Positions 1 to 8,580 of a stretch of DNA of 64,000 nt are shown piece by piece. A program made the position numbers and the translations under genes. Source of the stretch: Spirilliplanes yamanashiensis (GTDB lineage: Bacteria; Actinomycetota; Actinomycetes; Mycobacteriales; Micromonosporaceae); NCBI RefSeq assembly GCF_016863475.1, contig NZ_BOOY01000032.1, forward strand, positions 62,001-126,000. The letters run 5' to 3'. Under the pieces are notes generated by a model. That model searched no databases. It worked only from the letters and a program-made list of their open reading frames with translations, and was not told where the DNA came from. The stretch's first letter is position 1. Every line of letters starts with the position of its first letter.

Positions 1-425
1 TCGCCGCCTGGGTGCACCACCGGCTGCGGTACGTCGCGGGGGTCAGCGGGCCCACCACCGACGCGGTCGACACCCTGCTCGCCGGCCAGGGGGTGTGCCG
101 CGACTACGCCCACCTCACCACGGCGTTGTGCCGCGCGGCGGGGGTGCCCGCGCGGGTCGCCGCCGTGTACGCCCCCGGCCTGTCCCCGATGGACTTCCAC
201 CTGGTGACCGAGGCGGCGGTCGACGGCGCCTGGCGCGTGGTGGACGCCACCCGGCTGGCCCCGCGGCCCACCCTGATGCGCATCGCCACCGGCCGCGACG
301 CCGCCGACGTGGCGTTCTCCACCAGCGTCACGGGCGCAATGACGATGACCGGCATGGAGATCAGCGCGGTGGCGGCGGGCGACCTGCCGGTCGACGACCA
401 CACCACCTTGTCAACGTTGCGTTGA
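1..425 (+). CDS. Transglutaminase-like family protein (5' partial)
   Basis: The reading frame is open from the first base, so the N-terminus lies outside the window; about 140 residues are visible. They contain the transglutaminase-like triad: Cys in GVCRDYAH, His in DFHLVTEA and Asp in VVDATRLAPR. This arrangement is known from cysteine peptidase or amidase-type members of the superfamily, which are often cytoplasmic in actinobacteria. The substrate cannot be told from sequence. The GTG at base 12 is internal to the domain and not a believable start. The stop codon lies inside the inverted repeat that precedes the next gene, so the two genes abut closely. Confidence 0.85.
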   Translation, partial: AAWVHHRLRYVAGVSGPTTDAVDTLLAGQGVCRDYAHLTTALCRAAGVPARVAAVYAPGLSPMDFHLVTEAAVDGAWRVVDATRLAPRPTLMRIATGRDAADVAFSTSVTGAMTMTGMEISAVAAGDLPVDDHTTLSTLR

Positions 426-428
426 CAA
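408..428. promoter_or_regulatory. Inverted repeat, candidate operator
   Basis: Perfect 9-bp arms TTGTCAACG and CGTTGACAA flank a 3-bp spacer. The right arm contains TTGACA, which can serve as the -35 box of the following gene, and the repeat overlaps the stop codon of the preceding one. The position suggests autoregulation by the HTH protein encoded downstream. It does not match the HspR or RheA operators as I remember them. Confidence 0.6.
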
Positions 429-450
429 TCGCGCCACCGGTGCGCACGCT
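422..450 (+). promoter_or_regulatory. Candidate promoter of the HTH gene
   Basis: TTGACA at 422-427 is followed after 17 bp by CACGCT at 445-450 as a weak -10 box. The expected transcription start is at about 457, immediately before the ATG at 458, so the message would be leaderless. No Shine-Dalgarno sequence precedes the ATG. The -10 match is poor. Confidence 0.4.
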
Positions 451-457
451 CGACCCC

Positions 458-904
458 ATGCCCGCCGAACCGACGCTGACCGGCCTCGCCCGCCTCCGGG
501 CCCGCCGCGCCCAGCTGGACGCCGAGGAGCTGGAGCTGCTGACCGCCGCCCGGGCCGCCGGCGCCACCTGGGCCCAGATCGCCGCGGCCCTGGGCGTCGC
601 CACCCGGCAGGCCGCCGAGCAGCGGCACGCCCGCCTGCTCCGCGCCACCCGTCACCACGACGGTGACACCCCGCCGGTGACCGAGCTGCGGGCCGCCGCG
701 GCCGGGCTGCGCGCCGCCCTGGCCGGCACCGGCCCGGCGCTCACCCTGGCCACCCTCGACGCGGCGGCCACCGCCCCGCCCGGCGCCCTGTACTCCCTGG
801 CGGCCCACGTGGCCGCCGACCTGACTGCCGCCGACCTCACCGCCGCGCCCGCCGCCACCCGGTCCGCGGCGGCCCGCTTCACCGCCGCGGCCTTGACCCG
901 GTGA
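458..904 (+). CDS. Small helix-turn-helix protein, resembles HSP18-type transcriptional regulator
   Basis: This 148-residue, alanine-rich protein has an N-terminal helical segment (residues 5-35) and then GATWAQIAAALGVATRQAAE, which reads as a helix-turn-helix at about residues 33-55. A second helical half (75-148) may be for dimerisation. The architecture resembles the small actinobacterial proteins annotated as HSP18 transcriptional regulators. No hsp18 gene is next to it, so the target is unknown. A perfect inverted repeat overlaps its putative -35 box, making self-repression plausible. The ATG at 458 was chosen because it fits a leaderless start; upstream in-frame codons belong to the shadow of the preceding gene. 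Confidence 0.6.
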   Translation: MPAEPTLTGLARLRARRAQLDAEELELLTAARAAGATWAQIAAALGVATRQAAEQRHARLLRATRHHDGDTPPVTELRAAAAGLRAALAGTGPALTLATLDAAATAPPGALYSLAAHVAADLTAADLTAAPAATRSAAARFTAAALTR

Positions 905-928
905 GCGGGTGGCGACAGGATTGAGCCC

Positions 929-2206
929 GTGCGGCTCAAGTCCCTGACGCGGAACACCCGGATCTTCGTGGCGGTGTCCCTGCTGTCGGGCTTCGGGGGC
1001 GCCGCCATGTCCCTCACCGCCGGCGTGTGGGTCCTCGACCTGACCGGCTCCAGCGCCCTCGCCGGGCTCGTCGGGCTCGGCGTCTTCGCACCCACCCTCG
1101 CCGGCCCGCTGCTCGGCGCCGCCGCCGACCGCCTCCCCCGCCGCGCCCTGCTCGTCACCACGGCGCTGCTCACCGCCGCCGCCCTGCTCCTGCTGCCGCT
1201 CGTGCGCACCGGCCGCGACGCCTGGCTGATCTTCGCCGTCATGCTCGTCTACGGCGTCAGCTACGTCCTCGTCGACGCCGCCGAGTCAGCCCTGCTGCCC
1301 GCCGCCGTCGCCGCGGCGGAACTCGGCGCGGTCAACGGCCTGCGGATGACCGCCCAGGAGGGCACCAAACTCGTCGCCCCCGCCGCCGGCGCCGCCCTGT
1401 ACGCCTGGCACGGCGCCTGGCCGGTCGCCGCCCTCTGCGCCACCCTGCTGCTCGGCGCCGCCACCCTGTACCGCCTCCTGCGCCTGCCGCCGGACCCGCC
1501 CGCCCCGGCCCGGCGCCGCGTCCGCGCGCGGGACGGCATGGCGTTCCTGCGCGCCGACCGGCCGCTGCGCACCCTCGTGCTGACCGGCGGCGTCACCATC
1601 GGCGCCTCCGGCTTCGTCACCGCGGCCGTCTACGAGACCATCACCGGCGACATCGGCCTGCCCGCCAGCTTCGCCGGCGTCCTCGGCTCGGCCCAGGGCG
1701 CCGGCTCCATCGCGGGCAGCCTCGCCGCCGGCGCCCTGTTGACCCGCCGCGGCCCCGCCGTCACGGGGGCCCTCGGCGCGGCCCTGTTCGCGGCGAGCTG
1801 CCTGGGCCGCCTCGTCCCGGCCGGCTGGGCGGCCGTGGCGTGCAGCGTCCTGGCCGGCGTCGGCCTGCCCCTGACGCTCGTCGCCGCCATGACCGCCGTC
1901 CAGCTGCGCACCCCGGGCGACCTGCTGGGCCGCGTCTCCGCCACGGCGAGCACGCTGCTGTTCGCCCCGGTGGCGGCGGCGATCCCGCTGGGCTCGGCCG
2001 CGGTGACCCTGGGCAGCGCCCCTCCCCTGCTGCTCGCCGCGGCGGCGTGCGCGGGCACGGCGGTCCGGCTGCTCGTGACCCACCCGCCCGGCGGCGGTCA
2101 GGAGGCGGGCGGGCGGGTGGCGTCGAGCCGAGCGGCGAGGGCGGACAGGGCCGCCGGGTCGGGGCGGCCGTGGAGGCGCAGCCGGGCCATGCCGCCGTCC
2201 GGGTAG
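929..2206 (+). CDS. MFS transporter
   Basis: This 425-residue protein has about 12 hydrophobic segments and fits the MFS_3 drug/metabolite exporter type. After the first helix pair it carries a cytoplasmic loop with DRLPRRALL, the usual MFS loop 2-3 motif in variant form. The last 36 or so residues are hydrophilic, Arg-rich and overlap the convergent allantoicase gene by 109 bp, so this tail may be non-functional. The GTG start at 929 lies 7 nt after CAGGAT (916-921), a plausible -10 box, which suggests a leaderless transcript. The substrate is unknown. It could export toxins or metabolites; the nearby purine genes are on the other strand and probably unrelated. Confidence 0.85.
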   Translation: MRLKSLTRNTRIFVAVSLLSGFGGAAMSLTAGVWVLDLTGSSALAGLVGLGVFAPTLAGPLLGAAADRLPRRALLVTTALLTAAALLLLPLVRTGRDAWLIFAVMLVYGVSYVLVDAAESALLPAAVAAAELGAVNGLRMTAQEGTKLVAPAAGAALYAWHGAWPVAALCATLLLGAATLYRLLRLPPDPPAPARRRVRARDGMAFLRADRPLRTLVLTGGVTIGASGFVTAAVYETITGDIGLPASFAGVLGSAQGAGSIAGSLAAGALLTRRGPAVTGALGAALFAASCLGRLVPAGWAAVACSVLAGVGLPLTLVAAMTAVQLRTPGDLLGRVSATASTLLFAPVAAAIPLGSAAVTLGSAPPLLLAAAACAGTAVRLLVTHPPGGGQEAGGRVASSRAARADRAAGSGRPWRRSRAMPPSG

Positions 2207-3117
2207 ATGTCCAGGCGGACGTGGGTGGCCGCCGGGGTGCCCAGGGTCGGGAAGCGGTGCCGGGTGTCCGGGCGCAGCGGGGTCGGCGGGAGGAGGTCGA
2301 ACCACGCCGACGGGGCGTCCAGGTCGGGGGTGGCCCGGGCGTCGGCGCCGCGCAGGCGGGCGCTGCCCGGGGCGTTGCCCTTGAAGTGGCTGGTGTCCAG
2401 GTCTGCGAACGCGATCGTGCCCGGCAGGCCGAGGCGGACGGTGACCCAGTCGTTGGCGGCGTCGCGGCGCCGCGACGTCTCCCAGCCCTCCCCCATGACG
2501 CGGGCCAGGCCGGGGGCGAGCAGGTTCTGCGGCGAGCCGTAGAACATGTCGCTGCAGCCGGCGACGCGGCCGCCGTGCTCGGTGGCGGCCAGGTCGACGG
2601 TGTCCGGCAGCAGGGCCGGGTCGGGCAGCACCTCGCCGTGCACGCGCAGGCGGGCCACGCCGCCGTCGGGGTGGATGGTGAGCCGGACGTGGGTGCACCG
2701 GTACGGCACCGACACCGGGAAGACGTTGCGGGTGTCGCCGTCCAGGTCGGCGCGGGGCACCAGCGGGAACCACGCCGCGGCGGCCAGCTCGTCCGGGCCG
2801 GGGTAGCCGGGCAGGGCGCAGCCCTCCACGGTGGCGTGCGGCGGGTAGTTGCCGGTGAAGAACGCGGTGTCGACCACGACGACGTGCACGACGCCGGGCG
2901 CGCCGAGGCGGACGACGGCGTGGTCGTCGCCGGGGGTGCGGCGGCGGCGGGTCTCCCAGCCGTCGTACACCTGGCCCTTGGGGCCGAACGTCTGCGCGGT
3001 GAACGTGGGCGGGGCCGGGGTGACGAGGTTGTCGGCGGCGGCGAAGAACTCGTCGTTCGCGGTGACGACCGTGCCGCCGAGGGCGCGGGAGGCCAGGTCG
3101 GGCATGTCGGTGCTCAC
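2098..3117 (-). CDS. alc: Allantoicase
   Basis: This 339-residue enzyme hydrolyses allantoate to ureidoglycolate and urea in the cytoplasm. It is made of two homologous jelly-roll halves, visible as the repeated signatures [11 protein letters not shown] (about residue 50) and [10 protein letters not shown] (about residue 210), each followed by a W/H-V-VRLG strand and later an HVRL-I-PDGG-ARLR motif. Length and duplication match the allantoicase family. The GTG start overlaps the allB stop (GTGA), so it is translationally coupled to allantoinase, the preceding pathway step. The stop is 109 bp inside the convergent MFS gene. Confidence 0.95.
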   Translation of the reverse strand: MSTDMPDLASRALGGTVVTANDEFFAAADNLVTPAPPTFTAQTFGPKGQVYDGWETRRRRTPGDDHAVVRLGAPGVVHVVVVDTAFFTGNYPPHATVEGCALPGYPGPDELAAAAWFPLVPRADLDGDTRNVFPVSVPYRCTHVRLTIHPDGGVARLRVHGEVLPDPALLPDTVDLAATEHGGRVAGCSDMFYGSPQNLLAPGLARVMGEGWETSRRRDAANDWVTVRLGLPGTIAFADLDTSHFKGNAPGSARLRGADARATPDLDAPSAWFDLLPPTPLRPDTRHRFPTLGTPAATHVRLDIYPDGGMARLRLHGRPDPAALSALAARLDATRPPAS

Positions 3118-4421
3118 CGCGACCCCCGGACGAGCAGCCGGCCCCGCGGGTCGTCGCCGGTGACCTCCGTGCCGCGCAGCCAGGTGCGCCGCACGACGCC
3201 GGTGAGCCGCTGACCGGCGTACGGGGTGACGGGGTGCCGGTGGTGCAGGGCGGCCGGGTCCACGACGAACTGCTCCTCCGGGTCGAACGCCACCAGGTCG
3301 GCGTCGGCGCCCACGACCAGCCGGCCCTTGTGCGGCAGGTGCACCAGGTCGGCGGGGCCGGTGGCCATCCAGCGCACCACGTCGGCCAGGGAGTGGCCGC
3401 GGGCGCGGGCCCGGGTCCACACCGCCGGCAGGCCGAGCTGGACGGACGCGATGCCGCCCCACGCCGACGCGAAGTCGCCCCGCTTCAGCTCGGGGGTGCA
3501 CGGCGAGTGGTCCGACACGACGACGGCGACGAGGCCGGCGGCGAGCGCCCGCCACAGCGCCTCCTGGTTGGCGGCGTCGCGGATGGGCGGGCAGCACTTG
3601 AACTCGGTGGCGCCGTCGGGCACGTCCTCGGCGGTGAGGGTGAGGTAGTGCGGGCAGGTCTCGGCGGTGACCCGGATGCCGTCGGCGCGGGCGGCGGCGA
3701 TCTGCGGCACCGCGCGGGCGGACGACAGGTGCAGGATGTGCAGGCGGGCGGCGGTGGCCCGGGCGGCGGCGATCGCGGTGGCGACGGCGTCCACCTCGGC
3801 GTCCGGCGGGCGGGACGCGACGAAGTCGGCGTACGCGGCCGAGCGCGGCGCGGCGGCGAGCCGGCCGGCGTCCTCGGCGTGCACGGCGAACAGCGCGTCG
3901 ACGGCGCGCATGGCGTCGTCCAGGCCGGCCGGGTCGAGCGGCGGGAACTCGGGCACGCCCGAGTCGACGAGGAACGCCTTGAAACCGAACACCCCGGCGT
4001 CGTGCAGGGCGCGCAGCTCGCCGGCGTTGCCGGGCACGGCGCCGCCCCAGAACCCGACGTCGACGTGGCACTGCCCGGCGGCGGCGCGCCGCTTCACGGC
4101 CAGCGCCTCGACGTCCACGGTGGGCGGCACGCTGTTCAGCGGCATGTCGACGATCGTGGTGACCCCGCCGGCGGCGGCGGCGCGGGTGGCGGTGGCGAAG
4201 CCCTCCCACTCGGTGCGCCCGGGCTCGTTGACGTGCACGTGGCTGTCGACGAGGCCGGGCAGCAGGGCGACGTCGCCGAGGTCCAGCTCGGCGCGGGTGT
4301 CGAGCGGGTCGCCGTGGGCGGCGATGTGGGCGATGCGGCCGGCCGCGACCGCGACGGCCGCCGGGCGGACCCCGTCGGGGGTGACCGCGCGCCGCGACCG
4401 GACCACGAGGTCGAACGCCAT
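3114..4421 (-). CDS. allB: Allantoinase
   Basis: This 435-residue cyclic amidohydrolase opens allantoin to allantoate. The metal-site signatures are all present: HVHVNEPGR near residue 62, the lysine expected to be carboxylated in [11 protein letters not shown], His in FAVHAED, His in HILHLSSA, and Asp in VVVSDHSPC. Family length is normal. It is the third gene of aceB-aldolase-allB-alc. It starts 35 bp after the aldolase-like gene and overlaps alc by 4 bp. The ATG at 4421 opens the usual N-terminal strand MAFDLVVR, with no good upstream alternative. Confidence 0.95.
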   Translation of the reverse strand: MAFDLVVRSRRAVTPDGVRPAAVAVAAGRIAHIAAHGDPLDTRAELDLGDVALLPGLVDSHVHVNEPGRTEWEGFATATRAAAAGGVTTIVDMPLNSVPPTVDVEALAVKRRAAAGQCHVDVGFWGGAVPGNAGELRALHDAGVFGFKAFLVDSGVPEFPPLDPAGLDDAMRAVDALFAVHAEDAGRLAAAPRSAAYADFVASRPPDAEVDAVATAIAAARATAARLHILHLSSARAVPQIAAARADGIRVTAETCPHYLTLTAEDVPDGATEFKCCPPIRDAANQEALWRALAAGLVAVVVSDHSPCTPELKRGDFASAWGGIASVQLGLPAVWTRARARGHSLADVVRWMATGPADLVHLPHKGRLVVGADADLVAFDPEEQFVVDPAALHHRHPVTPYAGQRLTGVVRRTWLRGTEVTGDDPRGRLLVRGSR

Positions 4422-4456
4422 GCGATCACCTTAACGCCCGGTGGCGGCGTAACAGC

Positions 4457-5563
4457 TCAGAGCAGTGGTTCCAGATCGATGCCGACCTCGGCGGCGTCGA
4501 GGGCGCCGCAGTCGAGGCCGCGGCGCAGGTACCCCGCGAGCGCGCGGGCGGTCGCCGGCTCGTCGGCGATGCCGCCGCTGCGCCGGGCCAGGTAGTCGGC
4601 GAGGCGCTGCCGGGCGGCGGGCAGGCCGTCGCGGAAGAACGCGTACGTGGCGCCGAAGCGGGTCGGGAGCTGGCCGGCGTGCAGGTCCCAGCCCTGGTAG
4701 AAGCCGCGCTCCAGGGAGCGGCGCACCAGCCGGGCGTGCAGCAGCTGCGCGGCGCGCACCGCGTCCGGGTCGCCGACCGGCAGCACGTTGGTGGAGCCGT
4801 CGGACACCCACACGCCGCGCCCGGCGGCGGCCACCTGCAGCACCGCCTTGGCGTGGTCGGCGGCGGGGTGCTCCATCGACTGGTACGCGGCGGCGACGCC
4901 CACGGCGGCGCTGTAGTCGTACGTGCCGTAGTGCAGGCCGGTGCAGCGGCCCCGCGCGGCGGTGATCAGCTCGGCGACGGTGGCGGCCCCGGCCGGCCCG
5001 AGCACCGCGGCGGGCAGCTCGACCTGCAGCTCGACGGACACGGCCCCGGGCGCCAGCCGGTCGCAGGCCAGCACCAGCGCCTCCACCTGCGCCGGGTGGC
5101 TCACCTTGGGCAGCGTGACGGTGAACGGCCCGCCGTACGCCTCGGCGAACAGCGCCAGGGTGCGCAGGCCACGGCGGCGCGTCGGCGGCTCGAACGACTT
5201 GATCCGCACCCCCACGAACGGCGGCCGGCGATCCGCGTCGCGCAGGGCGGCGGCGGCGGCACGCACGTCGGCGTCCTCGGTGTCGCGGGGGCCGTAGCCG
5301 TCCTCGCAGTCGACCCGCAGGTCCTCGATCGGCTCGGCGCGCAGCTTCGCCTCGACCCGGGCCCGGACGTCGCCGTCGCCGAGCGCGCCGGTCAGGCCGA
5401 GCGCCGCCGCGCCCCACTCGTCCACCAGGCCGGGGCCGATCCGGTCGGCCGGGACGTACACGGTGTGCACGGGCTGCCGGCCGCGGCGCGGCCCCGGGTA
5501 GAACCGGGCCAGGGCCGCGTCGGCGGGCGCGCAGAGGGCGTCGACCTCGTCGTCGAGCGACAT
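4457..5563 (-). CDS. HpcH/HpaI aldolase-like protein (DUF6986 type)
   Basis: This 368-residue protein has CitE/HpcH-like TIM-barrel signatures: RVDCEDGYGPRDTED (metal and acidic region, about 115-130), VTLPKVSHPAQVEAL, VELQVELP and LHYGTYDYSA. It fits the family named DUF6986, which I recall near allantoin and urate genes. No activity is established to my knowledge. It overlaps the aceB stop by one base (TGATG) and precedes allB, placing it between glyoxylate consumption and allantoin opening. Carbon-carbon or carbon-nitrogen lyase chemistry on a glyoxylate-releasing substrate is an inference. It could supply the missing ureidoglycolate lyase step. Confidence 0.8.
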   Translation of the reverse strand: MSLDDEVDALCAPADAALARFYPGPRRGRQPVHTVYVPADRIGPGLVDEWGAAALGLTGALGDGDVRARVEAKLRAEPIEDLRVDCEDGYGPRDTEDADVRAAAAALRDADRRPPFVGVRIKSFEPPTRRRGLRTLALFAEAYGGPFTVTLPKVSHPAQVEALVLACDRLAPGAVSVELQVELPAAVLGPAGAATVAELITAARGRCTGLHYGTYDYSAAVGVAAAYQSMEHPAADHAKAVLQVAAAGRGVWVSDGSTNVLPVGDPDAVRAAQLLHARLVRRSLERGFYQGWDLHAGQLPTRFGATYAFFRDGLPAARQRLADYLARRSGGIADEPATARALAGYLRRGLDCGALDAAEVGIDLEPLL

Positions 5564-7095
5564 CAGTCGATCAGCTCGTACGCCGGCCTCGTCAGGAAGT
5601 CGGCGAAGTCGTCGGCGAGGGCGACCCGTTCGAACAGGGTGCGGGCGTCGGCGAACCGGGACTGCGCCCAGGCGGGCTCGCCGAGCGCGTCGCGCAGCGC
5701 GGCCAGCTCCTCGTCCTCGATGCGGTGCACCAGCTCCGGCGTGACGGTGGCGCCGGTGTCGAGGCGCACCCCGTTGTGGATCCACTGCCACACCTGCGAG
5801 CGGGAGATCTCTGCGGTGGCGGCGTCCTCCATCAGGTTGTTGATGCCGACGGCGCCGTTGCCGCGCAGCCACGCCTCCAGGTACTGCAGGGCGACGGTGA
5901 CGTTGGAGCGCAGCCCGGCCTCGGTGACGGCGCCGCCCGCCGACGCGGTGTCGAGCAGGTCGGCGGCGGTGACGGCGACGTCGGGGCGCTGCCGGTCGAG
6001 CTGGTTGGGCCGGCCGGCGAGCACCCGGTCGAAGACCTCCCGGCACACCGTCACCAGGTCGGGGTGGGCCACCCAGGAGCCGTCGAAGCCGTCGCCGGCC
6101 TCGCGCTCCTTGTCCTCGCGGACCTTCGCCAGGGCCACCTCGTTCACCGCCGGGTCACGGCGGCTGGGGATGAACGCGGCCATGCCGCCGATCGCGAACG
6201 CGCCGCGCCGGTGGCACGTCGCCACCAGCAGGTCGGTGTACGCGCGCATGAACGGCGCCGTCATCGTCACCGCGGCCCGGTCGGGCAGGATCTTCGCCGG
6301 GTCGTCGCGGAAGTTCTTGATGATGCTGAACAGGTAGTCCCAGCGGCCGGCGTTCAGCCCCGCCAGGTGCGGCCGCAGCGCCCAGATGATCTCGTCCATC
6401 TCGAACGCGGCCGGGATCGTCTCGATCAGCACCGTCGCCCGGATCGTGCCGCGCGGGATGCCGAGGGCGTCCTGGGCGTGGTCGAACACGTCGTTCCACA
6501 GCGCCGCCTCGAGGTGCGACTCCATCTTCGGCAGGTAGAAGTACGGGCCGGAACCCCGCTCGAGGAGCTCGTGGGCGTTGTGGAAGAAGTACAGCCCGAA
6601 GTCGACCAGCGCCCCGACGGCGGGCCGGCCGTCCACGGGAAGGTGCCGCTCGTCCAGGTGCCAGCCGCGCGGACGCACCACGATCGTCGGGTACGGGCCG
6701 CCGCCGAGCTCGTAGCGCTTCGTCGGGGTGTCCAGGGCGATGGTGCGCCGGACGGCCTCGTACAGGTTGCGCTGGCCGTCGACCACGTTGGACCAGTGCG
6801 GCGTGTTGGCGTCCTCCAGGTCGGCCAGCCACACCTTGGCGCCGGAGTTCAGCGCGTTGATCGTCATCTTGCGCTCGGTGGGGCCGGTGATCTCGACGCG
6901 CCGGTCGGTCAGGTCGGCGGGCGCGGGCGGCACCGTCCAGTCGCCGGCGCGGATGTCCGCGGTCTCGGGCAGGAAGTCGAACGGCCGGGAGCGGCGGCCG
7001 GCGCGGCGGGCCACGAGCTCGTCGCGGCGGGCGGCGAAGCGGCGGTTGAGGTCGAGGACGAACGCCACGGCGTCGTCGGTGAGGATCTCCGTCAC
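5563..7095 (-). CDS. aceB: Malate synthase A
   Basis: This 510-residue enzyme condenses glyoxylate with acetyl-CoA to malate. The family signature [16 protein letters not shown] is intact. So are the preceding substrate segment [15 protein letters not shown] and the N-terminal [15 protein letters not shown]; the C-terminal NGVRLDTG and [11 protein letters not shown] blocks are also present. No isocitrate lyase gene is nearby. Together with the downstream allB and alc this indicates a role in using glyoxylate from allantoin. The GTG at 7095 was chosen because AAAGGAG sits 9 nt upstream (7105-7111). The upstream in-frame extension is non-coding in character. Confidence 0.95.
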   Translation of the reverse strand: MTEILTDDAVAFVLDLNRRFAARRDELVARRAGRRSRPFDFLPETADIRAGDWTVPPAPADLTDRRVEITGPTERKMTINALNSGAKVWLADLEDANTPHWSNVVDGQRNLYEAVRRTIALDTPTKRYELGGGPYPTIVVRPRGWHLDERHLPVDGRPAVGALVDFGLYFFHNAHELLERGSGPYFYLPKMESHLEAALWNDVFDHAQDALGIPRGTIRATVLIETIPAAFEMDEIIWALRPHLAGLNAGRWDYLFSIIKNFRDDPAKILPDRAAVTMTAPFMRAYTDLLVATCHRRGAFAIGGMAAFIPSRRDPAVNEVALAKVREDKEREAGDGFDGSWVAHPDLVTVCREVFDRVLAGRPNQLDRQRPDVAVTAADLLDTASAGGAVTEAGLRSNVTVALQYLEAWLRGNGAVGINNLMEDAATAEISRSQVWQWIHNGVRLDTGATVTPELVHRIEDEELAALRDALGEPAWAQSRFADARTLFERVALADDFADFLTRPAYELID

Positions 7096-7104
7096 GGGAC
7101 CCGG

Positions 7105-7133
7105 CTCCTTTCGCGGACTGCCTCCGTACCGTA
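7105..7133 (-). promoter_or_regulatory. Candidate -10 box and ribosome binding site of the aceB operon
   Basis: On the minus strand TACGGT occupies 7133-7128 and the strong Shine-Dalgarno AAAGGAG lies at 7111-7105, giving a leader of about 25 nt before the GTG start. No clear -35 box is visible. This would drive aceB-aldolase-allB-alc. Confidence 0.4.
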
Positions 7134-7293
7134 TCCGTCGAGTGTGCGCGCCGGGCCGGAAGCGATCGATGTGCCGCTGCCCTTGCGGGCGGCGCGAACG
7201 GGCCCGGCACTGTTCCCTTAGGACCCTGGACCGCGCGGGCATCGACACCGTTGACTGCGAGCGTCCCGCCCCCACCGGCCGGAGAGGCCCCGC

Positions 7294-8379
7294 ATGAACC
7301 GACCCGCCACCGCCCTGGCCACCCTGACCGCCGCCGCGGCGCTCGCCGCCGGCCTCCTCGCCGCCCCCGCCGCCTCCGCCGCGGGATCACCCGCCGGATC
7401 ACCCGCGCGGCCGGCGCCGCGGATGACGCCCGCCCCGCCGACCCCGCCCGCCCCGGTGCTGGTGCGCGGCGGCGGCTTCGAGAGCGGCGGCCTCGCCGAC
7501 TGGACCTGCGAGGACGCCCGCGTGACCGGCGCGGCCCGCTGGGGGCGCGGGGCGCTGGAGGGCACCACCAGCACCAACTCCACCGGCCGGTGCGCGCAGA
7601 CGGTCGCCGTCCGGCCGGACACCGCCTACACCCTGTCCGCGTGGGTGAAGGGTGACTGGGTGCACCTCGGCGTCACCGGCTACGGCTCCGCCACCAGCGT
7701 GCCCGCCGCGCCGGACTGGACGTTCGTCACCCACACGTTCCGCACCGCCGCCACCGCGCACACCGTCGAGATCGCCGTCTCCGGCTGGTACGCGCAGGGC
7801 CGCTACGCCGCCGACGAGATCTGGCTGCGCGGCGACCCGCCGACCGGCGCCCCGGCCCGCCCGACCGGCGTCACCGCCGAGCGGGTGCTCAGCCGGGCGG
7901 TCGTGCTGTCGTGGCAGCCCGCCGCCCGCGCCGCCGGCTACGCCGTCGTCGACGGCACCGGCGCCGTCGTGGCCCGCGCCCCGGGCGGCGCCACGTCGGC
8001 GGTCGTCACGGTGGGCGAGGCGACCACCCAGACGCTGCGGGTCGTCGCGGAGAACTGGTACCTGGCGCGCGGCGTCTCCGACCCGGTCACGGTCACCACC
8101 CCCGCCGACGCGGACAGCGCCCCCTCCGGCCCCCGCTACCTGATCGCCACGCCCGGCCCGGCCGGCACGCTGTGGCTGGCGTGGGAGGCCGTCGCGGCGG
8201 CCACGGACGGCTACGCGGTGTACGTCGACGGCGTCCTCGCCCGCCGCGTGCCGGGCCCGGCGCTGCAGCTCGACGGCCTGGCCCGGGACCGCACCTACCG
8301 CGTCGAGGCCACCGGGGTCAACGCGCGCGGCGAGTCGCCGCGGTCCGCGCCGAGCTGGGCGACGACGCTGCCGGCCTGA
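7294..8379 (+). CDS. Secreted protein with CBM-like and two fibronectin type III domains
   Basis: This 361-residue protein begins with a Sec signal peptide ([11 protein letters not shown], hydrophobic Ala/Leu stretch, cleavage likely after ASA at about 29). A Pro-rich linker follows, made partly by a 12-bp tandem duplication (7384-7407) encoding GSPAGSPA. Residues 52-185 resemble a carbohydrate-binding jelly roll ([32 protein letters not shown]). Two Fn3 domains follow (about 190-270 and 276-360). No catalytic domain is present, so it probably binds a polysaccharide or the cell surface. GGAGAGG precedes the ATG. Confidence 0.8.
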   Translation: MNRPATALATLTAAAALAAGLLAAPAASAAGSPAGSPARPAPRMTPAPPTPPAPVLVRGGGFESGGLADWTCEDARVTGAARWGRGALEGTTSTNSTGRCAQTVAVRPDTAYTLSAWVKGDWVHLGVTGYGSATSVPAAPDWTFVTHTFRTAATAHTVEIAVSGWYAQGRYAADEIWLRGDPPTGAPARPTGVTAERVLSRAVVLSWQPAARAAGYAVVDGTGAVVARAPGGATSAVVTVGEATTQTLRVVAENWYLARGVSDPVTVTTPADADSAPSGPRYLIATPGPAGTLWLAWEAVAAATDGYAVYVDGVLARRVPGPALQLDGLARDRTYRVEATGVNARGESPRSAPSWATTLPA

Positions 8380-8412
8380 CCCCGCCCCGGAACGCCCTGT
8401 CCGGGTCGCGCC

Positions 8413-8442
8413 GCCCCGCCGAGCGCGCGGCCCGGGCGGGGC
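8413..8442. terminator. Possible bidirectional terminator
   Basis: GCCCCGCC (8413-8420) pairs with GGCGGGGC (8435-8442) around a 14-nt GC-rich loop. It lies between two convergent genes. There is no T-tract, as is usual in such GC-rich genomes. Base composition alone makes such stems common, so confidence is limited. Confidence 0.35.
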
Positions 8443-8451
8443 CCGGCACCG

Positions 8452-8574
8452 TCAGGCCGCGGCGGGCGCCACGCCCGCGGGCGGCTGCCCGTCGGCGACG
8501 GCGTGCAGCACCGGCTCCGGCGTGACCGGCAGCTGCGCCGCCCCCGCCCCGGCGACCGGCCGGACGTGGCACAC
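8452..8574 (-). CDS. Short ORF directly after and in frame with xdhA
   Basis: A 40-codon frame, GTG to TGA, starts 6 nt after the xdhA stop and in the same reading frame. All 40 sense codons end in G or C, and A/T is concentrated at second positions, the pattern of real genes here. The product begins VCHVRPVAGAG and ends with an Ala-rich tail; I do not recognise it. No clear Shine-Dalgarno is present. It may be an independent small protein coupled to xdhA, or a former or readthrough C-terminal extension of xdhA across TGA. Confidence 0.45.
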   Translation of the reverse strand: MCHVRPVAGAGAAQLPVTPEPVLHAVADGQPPAGVAPAAA

Positions 8575-8580
8575 CGCCCG

